64,000 bases of DNA from contig DASQFI010000032.1 in the NCBI GenBank assembly GCA_035633215.1, forward strand, positions 186,001 through 250,000, read 5' to 3'. Of this stretch, positions 43,521 through 51,965 are shown one piece after another. The notes beneath the pieces are model-generated. The model was not told where the DNA came from. It ran no database searches and saw only the letters and a program-made list of their open reading frames with translations. This DNA is from DASQFI01 sp035633215 (GTDB lineage Bacteria > Acidobacteriota > Vicinamibacteria > Vicinamibacterales > SCN-69-37). Both the position numbers and the translations under genes were made by a program. Numbering within the stretch: position 1 is the first letter of the stretch; every line of letters begins with the position of its first letter.

Positions 43521-43633
43521 TGGCCGCGAGAAACGATGATGCGCGCGAAGACGCGGTGCGTTCAAGATGCGCAGCCGACGCTGTGGCAGCGATTGCTATG
43601 GCGGGCGGCCTGTTGAACACAAACGGTTAGACC

Positions 43634-43648
43634 ATTAGAATGTCTAAT
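43634..43648. promoter_or_regulatory. PadR operator candidate ATTAGA-N3-TCTAAT
   Basis: A perfect palindrome with 6-nt arms and a 3-nt centre, 22 nt before the padR ATG. It is flanked by TTAG/CTTAG-like sequence that extends partial symmetry. Position and symmetry fit autoregulation by a dimeric PadR winged-helix protein. Confidence 0.6.
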
Positions 43649-43669
43649 CCTTAGGACAGCTGGGGCTCC

Positions 43670-43999
43670 ATGCGAAAGACCAACAGCGATCAGCTTCACG
43701 GCACACTCGATATGCTCGTCCTGAAAGTCCTCGGCGACGGCCCGTTGCACGGGTACGCCATCGCCGTGCGACTCGAGAAACTGTCGAAGGAGGTGCTGCA
43801 AGTGGAGGAGGGGTCGCTCTATCCGGCCCTGTATCGAATGGAGGCCCGAGGCTGGTTGTCGTCCGACTGGTCCGTGACGGACACTGGCCGGCGCGCGAGG
43901 TTCTACCGGCTGACACGCGGGGGACGAGTCCAGCTTGCGGCGGAGCAGGAGAGTTGGGCGCGGCTGACGCTGGCGGTCCGGGCGGTGATGGGGAGCTGA
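43670..43999 (+). CDS. padR: PadR-family transcriptional regulator
   Basis: 109 residues. LHGTLDMLVLKVLGDGPLHGYAIAVRLEKLSKEVLQVEEGSLYPALYRMEARGWLSSDW is the canonical PadR winged helix with the conserved GSLYPAL recognition segment, followed by the wing YRLTRGGRVQLA. The short C-terminal helix (~30 residues) is typical of subfamily 2 members linked to ADOP permeases. It precedes the permease by 2 nt. A palindromic operator lies upstream. Confidence 0.93.
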   Translation: MRKTNSDQLHGTLDMLVLKVLGDGPLHGYAIAVRLEKLSKEVLQVEEGSLYPALYRMEARGWLSSDWSVTDTGRRARFYRLTRGGRVQLAAEQESWARLTLAVRAVMGS

Positions 44000-44001
44000 G
44001 T

Positions 44002-46602
44002 GTGCCGGGCATTCGCCACTGGCTCGCTCGGCTGCGCGCGGTCGTCCGTCGCGACGTCGTCGCGGGAGAAATTCGGGAAGAGCTGCAGATCCATCTCGAC
44101 ATGCGCGCCGAGGATCTCGAACGCCAAGGGCTGCCTCGCGTGGAAGCGCGGCGTCAGGCGGCCAGGCGATTCGGCAGTGTGGCGCTTCATCAGGACCGCG
44201 GCTACGACATACGAGGAGGCGGCGTGATGGAAACGATCATCCAGGATCTCCGCTACAGCGTCCGGTTGTTTTGGACACACCGCGGCTTCTCATTCGTTGC
44301 CGTGGCGACCCTGGCGCTTGGCGTGGGCTTGTGCACGGCGCTCTTCAGCGTGATTCACGCGGCGATTCTGCGCCCCCTTCCGTATCCCGATCCGCAGCAG
44401 CTGGTCCGCGTCAACGTGGTCGTGCCGGGACGCGGAGAGGCTGGCGAGTTTGCCCCTTCGCTCGACGACGTGCGGACCTGGCGAGCCGATCAGCGCGTGT
44501 TCCGGCAGATCGCGGTGGATCGCGGCGCGTCCGACGTCATTGTCGACACCGGCTACCCCGAGCGCGTGCCAGTCCAGCAGGTGTCAGAGGGGTTTCTCGA
44601 GGTCTTGGGTGTCGCCCCGTCCCTCGGCCGGTCGTTCAGCGCCGAGGATACGCGGCGTGAAATCCCGCTGGTCGCCCTTCTCGGTCACGGGTATTCGCAA
44701 ACGCGCTTCGGCGGTGATCGCGGAGTCCTCGGGCGGCAGATTCGAATCGCGGGCGAGTCGGCGACAATCGTGGGCATACTGCCGGCCGGGTTCTACCCCC
44801 GCGTGGCGGTCTGGCAACCGTTTCCGCGGCGGCCCGCGGGATTCGAGAGCATGCGAGGCACGGGCGCGCCGGTGATCGGCCGCCTTCAGCCTGGCTTGTC
44901 GCGGGCACGAGCCGAAAGCAGCCTGTCCCAGATCGTGGACGTTCTCGACACGGCTCACGGGAAACCGGCCGGCACCTCGGTGCGCATGTATTCGCACTAC
45001 GACGAGACCGTCGAAGGGTCCGGACCGATCGTCTGGACGCTCGCAGGTGCCGTCGCGGCGATTCTGCTGATCGCTTGTGTGAACGTGGCGGGTCTCCTGC
45101 TTGCCCGTGGCGCCACGCGGCAGCGGGAGCTCGCGATTCGCGCCTCGATCGGGGCCGGACGAGTCCGGTTGATCAGGCAGCTGCTCAGCGAGAGCGTCAT
45201 GCTGGCCGCCGCAGGCGGCCTGGCGGGGATCGTGCTCGCATGGGTCTCGCTCGACGCGCTCGTGGCGATCCTCCCGCTCGCGCTGCCTGAAAACGCCACG
45301 CCATCGCTGAACGTCGAGGTGCTGGCGTTCTCGGTGATCGTCGCCGTCTTCACATCGCTGCTGTTCGGCCTCGTGCCGGCGTTGCGTCTCTCGCGCGTCA
45401 ACCTGAACACGACGCTGGCCGCATCGGATCGCCGGTCAGGCGCTCCGCTGTCGCGCCGAAGCGGGCAGTGGCTGATTGCCATCGAAGTCGCGCTTGGCGT
45501 GGTGCTGCTCGCCGGCGCCGGGCTGATGATCCGGAGTTTCGCGCGCCTCGTGTCCGTTGATCTCGGCTACAACCCGGATGCGTTCCTGACGATGGAGGTG
45601 TCGCCGCTCGATCCGAGCCCGGCTGTTGCCGCACAGTACTACCCCGCGCTCGTCGAGGCGGTTCGGCGGTTGCCCGAGGTCGAGGCCGCCGGCGCCGCGG
45701 ACCAACTGCCGATCGGTGGAAGCCGACGGGCGGGATTCGTGACGGTGCCGGAGCAGCAACCGATTCGCGTGGACGAGCGGCAGGTTCTCCCCGGGTTCTT
45801 CGAAGCGATTGGACTGCCGCTCAAGGCGGGCCGGCTTCCGACCGAAGCTGATCGAACCGCCGGCCGGCCATTGGTCGTGATCAATGAGCTGACCGCGCGG
45901 CGGATCTTTCCGGGCGTATCGCCCGTTGGCCGGCTCCTGCCGTTGGGTAAAGAACCGCCCGAGATCATCGGGGTGGTCGGCGACTTTCTTCAAGACGGCG
46001 CGCGCAGTCCGGTGCGTGCCAACGTGTACTTCGTTTACCAGGGTTACGCTGAGCTGAGGCGCCAGCCATTCGTCGTCTTTGTCCGGCCGCGCGGAGCTCC
46101 ATCAGCGCTGGTGGCGCGGCTGCGCGACGCGGCTCACTCCGTGGGGCCTCGCGTGCTGATCGATCGCATTCGTTCGGGCGACGACTTCGTCAGCGAGTCG
46201 GTGACCGTGCCCCGCCGGCGGATGGTGTTGCTCGGCCTGCTGGGCGGCATCGGCCTCGTGCTGACGGTCGTGGGCATCTTCAGCATGACCGCATATGCGG
46301 TCGTGCGGCGCACGCGGGAGATCGGCGTCCGGATGGCCTTCGGTGCGACGTCGGGACACGTGGTCCGAACGATGGTGCGCGACACCGCCTGGCCGGTCTC
46401 GCTGGGGCTGGCCGCCGGGATCGGCGGGGCGTACCTGACCACGCGCGTGATCGCGACGCTGCTCTTCGAGACGACGCCGCATGACGCCGGGGCATTTGCC
46501 GCGGCGCTGGCGACGCTCGGCGTGTCGGCCATCGTGGCCGCGTGGTTGCCGGCGCGCCGCGCCGCGCGTGTCGATCCGGTCGTCGCGTTGCGATCGGACT
46601 AG
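44002..46602 (+). CDS. ADOP-type permease (FtsX/MacB-like) paired with PadR
   Basis: 866 residues from GTG 44002. N-terminal helical region (IREELQIHLDMRAEDLERQGLPRVEARRQAARRFG) as in the other ADOP. The first FtsX unit begins LFWTHRGFSFVAVATLALGVGLCTALFSVI, with a MacB-like periplasmic domain; the second FtsX unit ends PARRAARVDPVVALRSD. It forms an operon with padR, the common arrangement of this family. The gene at 32.7 kb is a paralogue of similar length. No ATP-binding protein is adjacent, so it is an orphan permease. Confidence 0.9.
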   Translation: MPGIRHWLARLRAVVRRDVVAGEIREELQIHLDMRAEDLERQGLPRVEARRQAARRFGSVALHQDRGYDIRGGGVMETIIQDLRYSVRLFWTHRGFSFVAVATLALGVGLCTALFSVIHAAILRPLPYPDPQQLVRVNVVVPGRGEAGEFAPSLDDVRTWRADQRVFRQIAVDRGASDVIVDTGYPERVPVQQVSEGFLEVLGVAPSLGRSFSAEDTRREIPLVALLGHGYSQTRFGGDRGVLGRQIRIAGESATIVGILPAGFYPRVAVWQPFPRRPAGFESMRGTGAPVIGRLQPGLSRARAESSLSQIVDVLDTAHGKPAGTSVRMYSHYDETVEGSGPIVWTLAGAVAAILLIACVNVAGLLLARGATRQRELAIRASIGAGRVRLIRQLLSESVMLAAAGGLAGIVLAWVSLDALVAILPLALPENATPSLNVEVLAFSVIVAVFTSLLFGLVPALRLSRVNLNTTLAASDRRSGAPLSRRSGQWLIAIEVALGVVLLAGAGLMIRSFARLVSVDLGYNPDAFLTMEVSPLDPSPAVAAQYYPALVEAVRRLPEVEAAGAADQLPIGGSRRAGFVTVPEQQPIRVDERQVLPGFFEAIGLPLKAGRLPTEADRTAGRPLVVINELTARRIFPGVSPVGRLLPLGKEPPEIIGVVGDFLQDGARSPVRANVYFVYQGYAELRRQPFVVFVRPRGAPSALVARLRDAAHSVGPRVLIDRIRSGDDFVSESVTVPRRRMVLLGLLGGIGLVLTVVGIFSMTAYAVVRRTREIGVRMAFGATSGHVVRTMVRDTAWPVSLGLAAGIGGAYLTTRVIATLLFETTPHDAGAFAAALATLGVSAIVAAWLPARRAARVDPVVALRSD

Positions 46603-46657
46603 CGTTCGTGCCGGGCCGCGCGGCGCCTTGTGGCAGCGAATGCTATAGTCACGGCCA

Positions 46658-46972
46658 ATGGCGGCCGTCGCCGTCGATCCGTACGTCATCGACGTGCTCA
46701 TGGCCGATCTCATCGGCCACGATCGCCAGCCGTCCGCGTACATCCTCTATCTCTACCTCTGGCGATTGACCGACGGCGGCAAGCGGAAGAGTGCGCCCAT
46801 CAGCCTGCGCGCGCTGAGCGACCAGACCGGCCTTTCGAAGCGCGCGATTCAGGATGCGGCGGACCGTTTGGAGCGGCGCCAGCTCATCTCGCTCGAACGG
46901 CAGATGCCGACGGCCGTTCCGGTGTATCGTCTGCACAAACCGTGGGTGCGCCCGCGGCCCGCGCGAGGATAG
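46658..46972 (+). CDS. Small winged-helix protein
   Basis: 104 residues. The segment ISLRALSDQTGLSKRAIQDAADRLERRQLISLER reads as a winged-helix recognition unit similar to replication-initiator/DnaD or MarR-like helices, preceded by helices with YILYLYLWRLTDGGKR. It is likely DNA-binding; targets are unknown. A TATAGT box at 46643-46648 ends 9 nt before the ATG, suggesting a leaderless transcript. It stands alone between the ADOP and a repeat. Confidence 0.7.
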   Translation: MAAVAVDPYVIDVLMADLIGHDRQPSAYILYLYLWRLTDGGKRKSAPISLRALSDQTGLSKRAIQDAADRLERRQLISLERQMPTAVPVYRLHKPWVRPRPARG

Positions 46973-46981
46973 CGAGTCTGC

Positions 46982-47029
46982 GAGCGCCGGAGCGCGAGCG
47001 AGCGGGGGTGGGGCCCCGCGAGCGGTGAG
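46982..47029. repeat. GC-rich palindromic repeat family 2 (copy 2)
   Basis: GAGCGCCGGAGCGCGAGCG, then GGGGTGGGGCCCCGCGAGCGG. It shares the GGGGCCCCGCGAGCG core with copies at 19813, 55889 (other strand) and 60032. It is truncated relative to those, lacking the terminal GGGGAC..GTCCCC hairpin. Confidence 0.65.
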
Positions 47030-47048
47030 AAAAGAAGACAGGCGGCGG

Positions 47049-47082
47049 AAAGGCTCAAAGGCTCAGGGCTCAAAGGCGATAA
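47049..47082. repeat. Short array of GGCTCAAA-type units
   Basis: Four imperfect units GGCTCAAA, GGCTCAG, GGCTCAAA, GGCGATAA directly before the serine hydrolase start. A related short run (AAAGCCTCAAAGGCG) follows that gene near 48259-48275, so the gene is bracketed by similar sequence. It also resembles sequence at 63427-63448. Confidence 0.65.
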
Positions 47083-47092
47083 GGCTGCGATC

Positions 47093-48256
47093 ATGACCAA
47101 GCTGATGAGAAGACTTGCCTCAACCGGCGTGCTGCTGGCCGTGTCGATCACCGTCCTCGTCGCCGCGCGCGAGCAGGCGGCGGCGCGGCATTTCCCGCCG
47201 GCCGGCAACTGGGAGAAGCGCGATCCGGCCTCGCTCGGTCTGGATCAGGCGAAACTCGACGAGGCCATCAAGGCGGCGCTCGCGACCGAGAACACGAATA
47301 CGAAAGACCTGGCCGTCGACATCCCCAACACGTTCCGAAACGAGGCGCCGTACAACAATCTGATTGGTCCGACGCAGGAGCGTGCTGGCGCGAACCTCGT
47401 TGTCATCTACAAGGGTTATGCCGTGGCGGCCGCCGGGGACAACGAGCGCGCCGACATGACGTTCAGCGTGACCAAGACATTTCTCTCGACGGTGGTTGGC
47501 GAGGCGTTCGAGCGGGGGCTGATCAAGAACCTGAACGACAAGGTCGGGCCCTACATGCCGAAAGGCGTCGATCTCTTCGCCAGCGAGCACAACGCGAAAA
47601 TCACCTGGGATCACCTGCTGCGGCAGACCAGTGACTGGTCGGGAACACTCTGGGGCAAACCCGATTGGGCGGATCGGCCGCCGCCCGGGCAGACCGATCC
47701 GAAGGAGTGGGAAAAGCGGGAACTGGTCGAGCCCGGGACGAAGTACAAATACAACGACACGCGCGTCAATGTCCTCGCCCTCGCGACGCTCTACCTGTTC
47801 AAGGAGCCCCTCCCGAGCGTCCTCAAGCGCGAAATCATGGATCCCATCGGGGCGTCGTCCACCTGGCATTGGGAGCCGTACGAGAACGCGTACGTGACCA
47901 TTGACGGCAAGAAGATGCCGTCGATTCCGGGTGGCGGACATCACGGCGGCGGGATGTTCATCAACGCGTGGGATATGGCGCGCTTCGGCTACCTGTTTCT
48001 GGCCAACGGCAAGTGGGGCACTCGCCAGCTCGTCGCCGAGAAGTGGATCGCGATGGCTCGGACGCCGGGCGTGAGACCGGACTACGGGTTCATGAATTGG
48101 ATGTTGAATGCGGACCGGCCGAACCGGGTCTCGTTCCAGGGCAACGGGCCGAACACGATCTACATCGACTGGACGAACGATCTGGTGGTCGTGACGCGAT
48201 GGCTTCGGGGCGGAAACAGGTTTGTCGACAGCGTCGTGGCGGGGATCAAGAAATAA
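47093..48256 (+). CDS. Secreted serine hydrolase, class C beta-lactamase / penicillin-binding fold
   Basis: 387 residues. Signal peptide LASTGVLLAVSITVLVAA. The nucleophile is in MTFSVTKTFLS (SxxK), the second catalytic element is the Tyr in YKYNDTRVNVLA, and GGGMFINAWDMARFGYLFL is the usual post-active-site stretch. Family members include D,D-peptidases, esterases and class C-like enzymes, so resistance cannot be inferred from the fold. It is alone, flanked by repeats on both sides. ATG 47093 follows a weak purine stretch. Confidence 0.88.
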   Translation: MTKLMRRLASTGVLLAVSITVLVAAREQAAARHFPPAGNWEKRDPASLGLDQAKLDEAIKAALATENTNTKDLAVDIPNTFRNEAPYNNLIGPTQERAGANLVVIYKGYAVAAAGDNERADMTFSVTKTFLSTVVGEAFERGLIKNLNDKVGPYMPKGVDLFASEHNAKITWDHLLRQTSDWSGTLWGKPDWADRPPPGQTDPKEWEKRELVEPGTKYKYNDTRVNVLALATLYLFKEPLPSVLKREIMDPIGASSTWHWEPYENAYVTIDGKKMPSIPGGGHHGGGMFINAWDMARFGYLFLANGKWGTRQLVAEKWIAMARTPGVRPDYGFMNWMLNADRPNRVSFQGNGPNTIYIDWTNDLVVVTRWLRGGNRFVDSVVAGIKK

Positions 48257-48288
48257 GACTTAAAGCCTCAAAGGCGAGAAAGCGTTTA

Positions 48289-49311
48289 CTATCCACCTCG
48301 CGTGTGCATTTCCAGATGCGCGTCCTTCTTCAGGACGCTGACCGGAATGTACGCGCCTCGTTGACGGACGCCGATTCGTTCTTCGGCGCCGCGGTCGGCG
48401 CGACCTTCCCAGACCGCGCGAATCAGATTCAACATCGTCTCGTGTGACGCGCCGGCGCGGAGCGGGCGCCGCAGATCGGTACCGTGCTGCGCGTACAGGC
48501 AGAGCAGCAGGACGCCGTCGGCGGTGAGCCGCGCACGATCGCAGGTCCGGCAGAACGGCTGCGTGGTTGACGAGATGATGCCGAACGTCAGGCCGTCCGG
48601 CAGCCGGAACCGGGCCGCCGGCGCGGACGACTCCTCGTCGATCGCCTGGATGGGTCCGTACTGAGCGGCCAGCCGCTCCACGATCTCGCGCCGGGACACG
48701 ACGGCGTCCGGCCGCCAGTTCGTGGCGCCGCCGACGTCCATGTACTCGATGAACCGGACTTCGGCGTTGACGGTGCGGCCGTACTCGAGCAGATCCACGA
48801 TCTCGTCGTCGTTGTCGCCGCGCGTGAGGACCGTATCGATCTTCAGGCTCGTCCAGCCCGCCGCCCGCACCGCTTCGATGCCGGCGAGCACGTCGGGCAG
48901 CGCGTCGATGCGTGCCAGACGCCGGAACCGATCGCCGCGAAGCGTGTCGAGGCTCACGGTCACGCGATGGAGACCGGCGCGTTTCAGATCGGCGGCGTGG
49001 TCGGCGAGCATCACGCCGTTGGTCGTCAGGCTGAGGTCTCGCAGCCATGACCGCCGCGCCAGGTTTCGAATCAGATCAGGCAGGTTGCGCCGGAGCAGGG
49101 GTTCGCCGCCGGTGAGCCGGATCCGGTCGAGCCCGGTCTCGGCGAACAGGTCGCCGAGCTGGCCGATCTCCTCGAACGTCAGCATGTCCTCGCGCGGCAG
49201 CCAGACGTACTCGTCCTCGGGCATGCAGTAATGGCACCGCAGGTTGCAACGGTCGGTCACCGAAATCCGCAGGTTGCCGAGCGGCCGGCCGAGGGTGTCG
49301 AGCACGGGCAT
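48289..49311 (-). CDS. moaA: GTP 3',8-cyclase MoaA (molybdenum cofactor biosynthesis)
   Basis: 340 residues. The N-terminal radical SAM cluster is in VTDRCNLRCHYCMPEDEY, SAM-binding LTGGEPLLRRN, and the second [4Fe-4S] site is PFCRTCDRARLTADGVLLLCLY. The C-terminal Gly-Gly (TRGG) is the usual end. MoaA with MoaC makes cyclic pyranopterin from GTP. A CATAAT box (minus strand, 49320-49325) is 8 nt before ATG 49311. It diverges from the M20 gene. MsrP in this window is a client of the pathway. Confidence 0.95.
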   Translation of the reverse strand: MPVLDTLGRPLGNLRISVTDRCNLRCHYCMPEDEYVWLPREDMLTFEEIGQLGDLFAETGLDRIRLTGGEPLLRRNLPDLIRNLARRSWLRDLSLTTNGVMLADHAADLKRAGLHRVTVSLDTLRGDRFRRLARIDALPDVLAGIEAVRAAGWTSLKIDTVLTRGDNDDEIVDLLEYGRTVNAEVRFIEYMDVGGATNWRPDAVVSRREIVERLAAQYGPIQAIDEESSAPAARFRLPDGLTFGIISSTTQPFCRTCDRARLTADGVLLLCLYAQHGTDLRRPLRAGASHETMLNLIRAVWEGRADRGAEERIGVRQRGAYIPVSVLKKDAHLEMHTRGG

Positions 49312-49384
49312 CACTCGCGATTATGGCATCATGTCCGCTCGCGCAGCCGACTTCGGGAACAGTCCTGCGATGGCTGGAGACATT

Positions 49385-51022
49385 ATGCGAATGCTGCGAT
49401 TGACGTTTGCGCTGGTCCTTCTCATGAGCGTGGCGGTTGCCGGTCAGGGACGCGGCGGCCGTGGCGGCGGCGCCGAGCCGCCTCCGCCGTTGAATCTGCC
49501 GGCCGACACGCCGCGGCTCACGCAACTCAAGGACGAGGCGGTCAAAGAGGTCGACAAGCTGAAGGACTTCTCGCAGCAGATGGTCGATCAGATCTTCAGC
49601 TACGGCGAGCTGGGGTTCCAGGAAGTGGAGACGTCGCGCTATCTCATCAACCTTTTGAAGAAGCACGGCTTCCGCGTCGAAGAAGGTGTCGCGGGGATTC
49701 CGACCGCCTTCATGGCAACGTGGGGGAACGGAAAGCCGGTAATCGCACTGGGGTCGGACATCGACGGGATCCCGCAGTCGTCGCAGAAGCCGGGCGTCGC
49801 CTATCGCGATCCGCTGGTCGAAGGCGCGCCGGGCCACGGCGAGGGCCACAACTCCGGACAGGCGGTCAACATCACCGCCGCGATCGTCCTCAAGGCGATC
49901 ATGGAGCGCGAGAAGATCCCGGGCACGATTCGCATCTGGCCGGGCGTGGCCGAGGAGCTCGTCGGCACGAAGGCGTACTTCATCCGCGCGGGACTCTTCA
50001 AAGACGTGGACGTCGCGCTCTTTACGCACGTCGGACGCAATCTCTCGGTCTCGTGGGGCGATGGGGGCGGTACGGGCCTCGTCTCAGTGCAGTACAGCTT
50101 CAAGGGCGAAAGCGCGCACTCGGCCGGCGCGCCCTGGCGCGGCAAGAGCGCGCTCGATGCCGTCGAGCTCATGAACGTCGCCTGGAACTTCCGGCGCGAA
50201 CACTTGCCGCTTTCTCACCGTTCGCACTACGTCATCAAAGATGGCGGCGATCAGCCCAACGTCGTGCCGCCGACCGCGTCCGTCTGGTACTACTTCCGCC
50301 AGGTCACCTACACGGGCGTCAAGGAGATCTGGGCGATCGCCGACAAAATCGCGCAAGGCGCGGCGATGATGACCGACACGACGCTCCTGCCGATGCGTGT
50401 CCTTGGCTCCGCCTGGCCCCGCCACTTCAACCGCGCGGTCGCGGAAGTCACGTGGGCGAACATCCAGAAAGTGGGCATGCCCGAGTGGAGCGAAGCGGAT
50501 CAACTCTTCGCCCGCGCCGTGCAGAAGGAGATCGGCGTCAACGAGCAGGGACTCACGACGCGACTGGGGCAGCTCGGCGGGCCGGTCGATCAGGCAACGA
50601 ACACCGGCGGCGGTTCCGACGACATCGGCGACATTTCCTGGAACGTTCCGACGGTGACGCTGTCGTACCCGTCGAACATCCCCGGTCTGCCCGGCCACAA
50701 CTGGGCCGACGCGATGGCCATGGCGACCCCCATCGCGCACAAAGGCGTCACGGCCGGCGCCAAAGTGCAGGCGATGACGCTCCTCGATCTGCTCCTGAAG
50801 CCCGAGGTCATCACGGCGTCCTGGGACTATTTCAACAACGTGCAGACGCGCACGCAGAAATACGAGGCGCTGATCCGCGCACAGGATCAGCCCGCGATCG
50901 AATCGAACCGCGAGATCATGGCGAGGTACCGCGAGCAGATGCGCAAGTACTACTTCGATCCGACGAAGTACAAGACGCTGCTCGAACAGCTCGGAATCCA
51001 GTATCCGACGGTGAGGAAGTAG
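49385..51022 (+). CDS. Secreted M20-family amidohydrolase (AbgB-like)
   Basis: 545 residues from ATG 49385, with GGAG six nt upstream. Signal peptide LRLTFALVLLMSVAVAG, then a Gly/Arg/Pro-rich linker. The M20 metallopeptidase pattern includes IALGSDIDGIP, GAPGHGEGHNSGQAVNITAA, WPGVAEELVGTKAYFI and the dimerisation domain with FKGESAHSAGAPWRGKSALDAVELMN, plus GGGSDDIGDISWNVPTV. Similar to p-aminobenzoyl-glutamate hydrolase and indole-acetyl-amino-acid hydrolases. The substrate is an N-acyl amino acid or peptide. It is divergent from moaA. Confidence 0.9.
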   Translation: MRMLRLTFALVLLMSVAVAGQGRGGRGGGAEPPPPLNLPADTPRLTQLKDEAVKEVDKLKDFSQQMVDQIFSYGELGFQEVETSRYLINLLKKHGFRVEEGVAGIPTAFMATWGNGKPVIALGSDIDGIPQSSQKPGVAYRDPLVEGAPGHGEGHNSGQAVNITAAIVLKAIMEREKIPGTIRIWPGVAEELVGTKAYFIRAGLFKDVDVALFTHVGRNLSVSWGDGGGTGLVSVQYSFKGESAHSAGAPWRGKSALDAVELMNVAWNFRREHLPLSHRSHYVIKDGGDQPNVVPPTASVWYYFRQVTYTGVKEIWAIADKIAQGAAMMTDTTLLPMRVLGSAWPRHFNRAVAEVTWANIQKVGMPEWSEADQLFARAVQKEIGVNEQGLTTRLGQLGGPVDQATNTGGGSDDIGDISWNVPTVTLSYPSNIPGLPGHNWADAMAMATPIAHKGVTAGAKVQAMTLLDLLLKPEVITASWDYFNNVQTRTQKYEALIRAQDQPAIESNREIMARYREQMRKYYFDPTKYKTLLEQLGIQYPTVRK

Positions 51023-51130
51023 GCCCAAGGCCCCAGGCCTACGGCCCAAGAAGAGGCCAAGAGCACGGCGAGGAGTGGCGCGTCCAGCGTCAGCACGCAA
51101 TCCTGCGCTGACCGGAGGCAGCGGGTTCGA

Positions 51131-51198
51131 GCCACTTCCGCCAAGGCTTCGGTGGCCAAGGCGTCACGCTTGCCCGCCGTAGCTTCAGCGAAGGCGGG
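51131..51198. repeat. REP-like hairpin (copy 4) with adjacent GGCCAC hairpin
   Basis: GCCACTTCCGCC..TTCGGTGGC (51131-51155) is a short hairpin, followed by CTTGCCCGCC..AGCGAAGGCGGG (51169-51198), the fourth REP-like copy. Upstream, 51023-51058 has loose repeats of GGCCCAAG/GGCCTACG. Together these account for most of the gap between the M20 gene and the hexapeptide gene. Confidence 0.75.
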
Positions 51199-51261
51199 TC
51201 CCGGAGGCCCGCGAGCCGGCAATGCAAGCGGCTTCAGGGCGGCGACACGCTGACCGCAGCC

Positions 51262-51267
51262 TATAAT
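51262..51267 (+). promoter_or_regulatory. -10 box TATAAT of the gamma-carbonic-anhydrase-like gene
   Basis: A perfect TATAAT whose end lies 8 nt before the ATG at 51276. This would place transcription start at or next to the start codon. No convincing -35 is seen at 17 bp. Confidence 0.5.
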
Positions 51268-51275
51268 CTGATCGA

Positions 51276-51779
51276 ATGCTCCGTCCGTTTCGTGGCCGCC
51301 TGCCCGTCGTGCATCCGACCGCGTACGTGGACGCGAGTGCGCAAGTTATCGGCGACGTCGAAATCGGCGCCGAGAGCAGCATCTGGATGAATGCCGTGCT
51401 GCGCGGTGACGTCAACACCATCCGCATCGGCGATCGATCGAACATCCAGGACGGCACCATCATGCACGTCATGCACGAGACTCATCCGACCCGCATCGGC
51501 GACGACGTGACGATCGGACATGCGGCGGTGGTGCACGGCTGCACGGTGGGGAATCGCGTGCTGATTGGGATGGGCGCGACGATCCTGAACGGCGCCGTGA
51601 TCGGCGAGGATACGATCGTCGCCGCGGGATCGCTGGTCACGGAAGGCACCGTCATTCCACCGCGGTCGCTGGTCATGGGCAGCCCCGGCAAGGTGCGGCG
51701 CACGCTGTCCGACGCGGATGTGACGTCGATTCTCGAATACGCAGCGAATTACGTTCGCTACAAGAAAAGCTATGAGTGA
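51276..51779 (+). CDS. Gamma-carbonic-anhydrase-like hexapeptide protein (YrdA family)
   Basis: 167 residues, left-handed beta-helix of hexapeptide repeats (VIGDVEIGAESSIWMNAVLRGDVNTIRIG, TRIGDDVTIGHAAVVHG, IGMGATILNGAVIGEDTIVAAGSLV). The zinc-ligand His residues of gamma carbonic anhydrases are present in MHVMHETHPT and GHAAVVHGC. The C-terminal helix SILEYAANYVRYKKSY packs on the trimer. Many YrdA proteins lack measurable carbonic anhydrase activity, so the enzymatic role is uncertain. It is upstream of hisS, separated by an inverted array. Confidence 0.88.
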   Translation: MLRPFRGRLPVVHPTAYVDASAQVIGDVEIGAESSIWMNAVLRGDVNTIRIGDRSNIQDGTIMHVMHETHPTRIGDDVTIGHAAVVHGCTVGNRVLIGMGATILNGAVIGEDTIVAAGSLVTEGTVIPPRSLVMGSPGKVRRTLSDADVTSILEYAANYVRYKKSYE

Positions 51780-51781
51780 AG

Positions 51782-51965
51782 CTTGTCATCTGGAATCTGC
51801 AATCTGGGATCTGGAATCGGCTTGCATCGACAATCGGGGAATCGGTTAATCGAAATCGCAGACGCAGCGACTCGGGGGAAAGCGCTCGATTGCTGATTCC
51901 CAGATTCCCAGATTCCCAGATTCCAGACAAGATTCCAGATTTGAGATTCCAAATCGCAGATTGAC
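51782..51965. repeat. Inverted array of GGAATCT/CCCAGATT units before hisS
   Basis: The left arm 51783-51820 has ATCTGGA, ATCTGCA, ATCTGGG, ATCTGGA units. The right arm 51898-51964 has three perfect CCCAGATT 8-mers, then CCAGACAAGATT and further AGATTCC variants in the opposite orientation. The spacer is ~77 nt. It ends at the hisS ATG, so the hisS 5' leader must come from this element or start within it. The unit is close to that at 56988-57260. Confidence 0.9.

Noticed and set aside
47093..48256. Beta-lactam resistance gene
   Set aside because: The SxxK serine hydrolase fold is shared by many esterases and peptidases; nothing in context or motif supports resistance.
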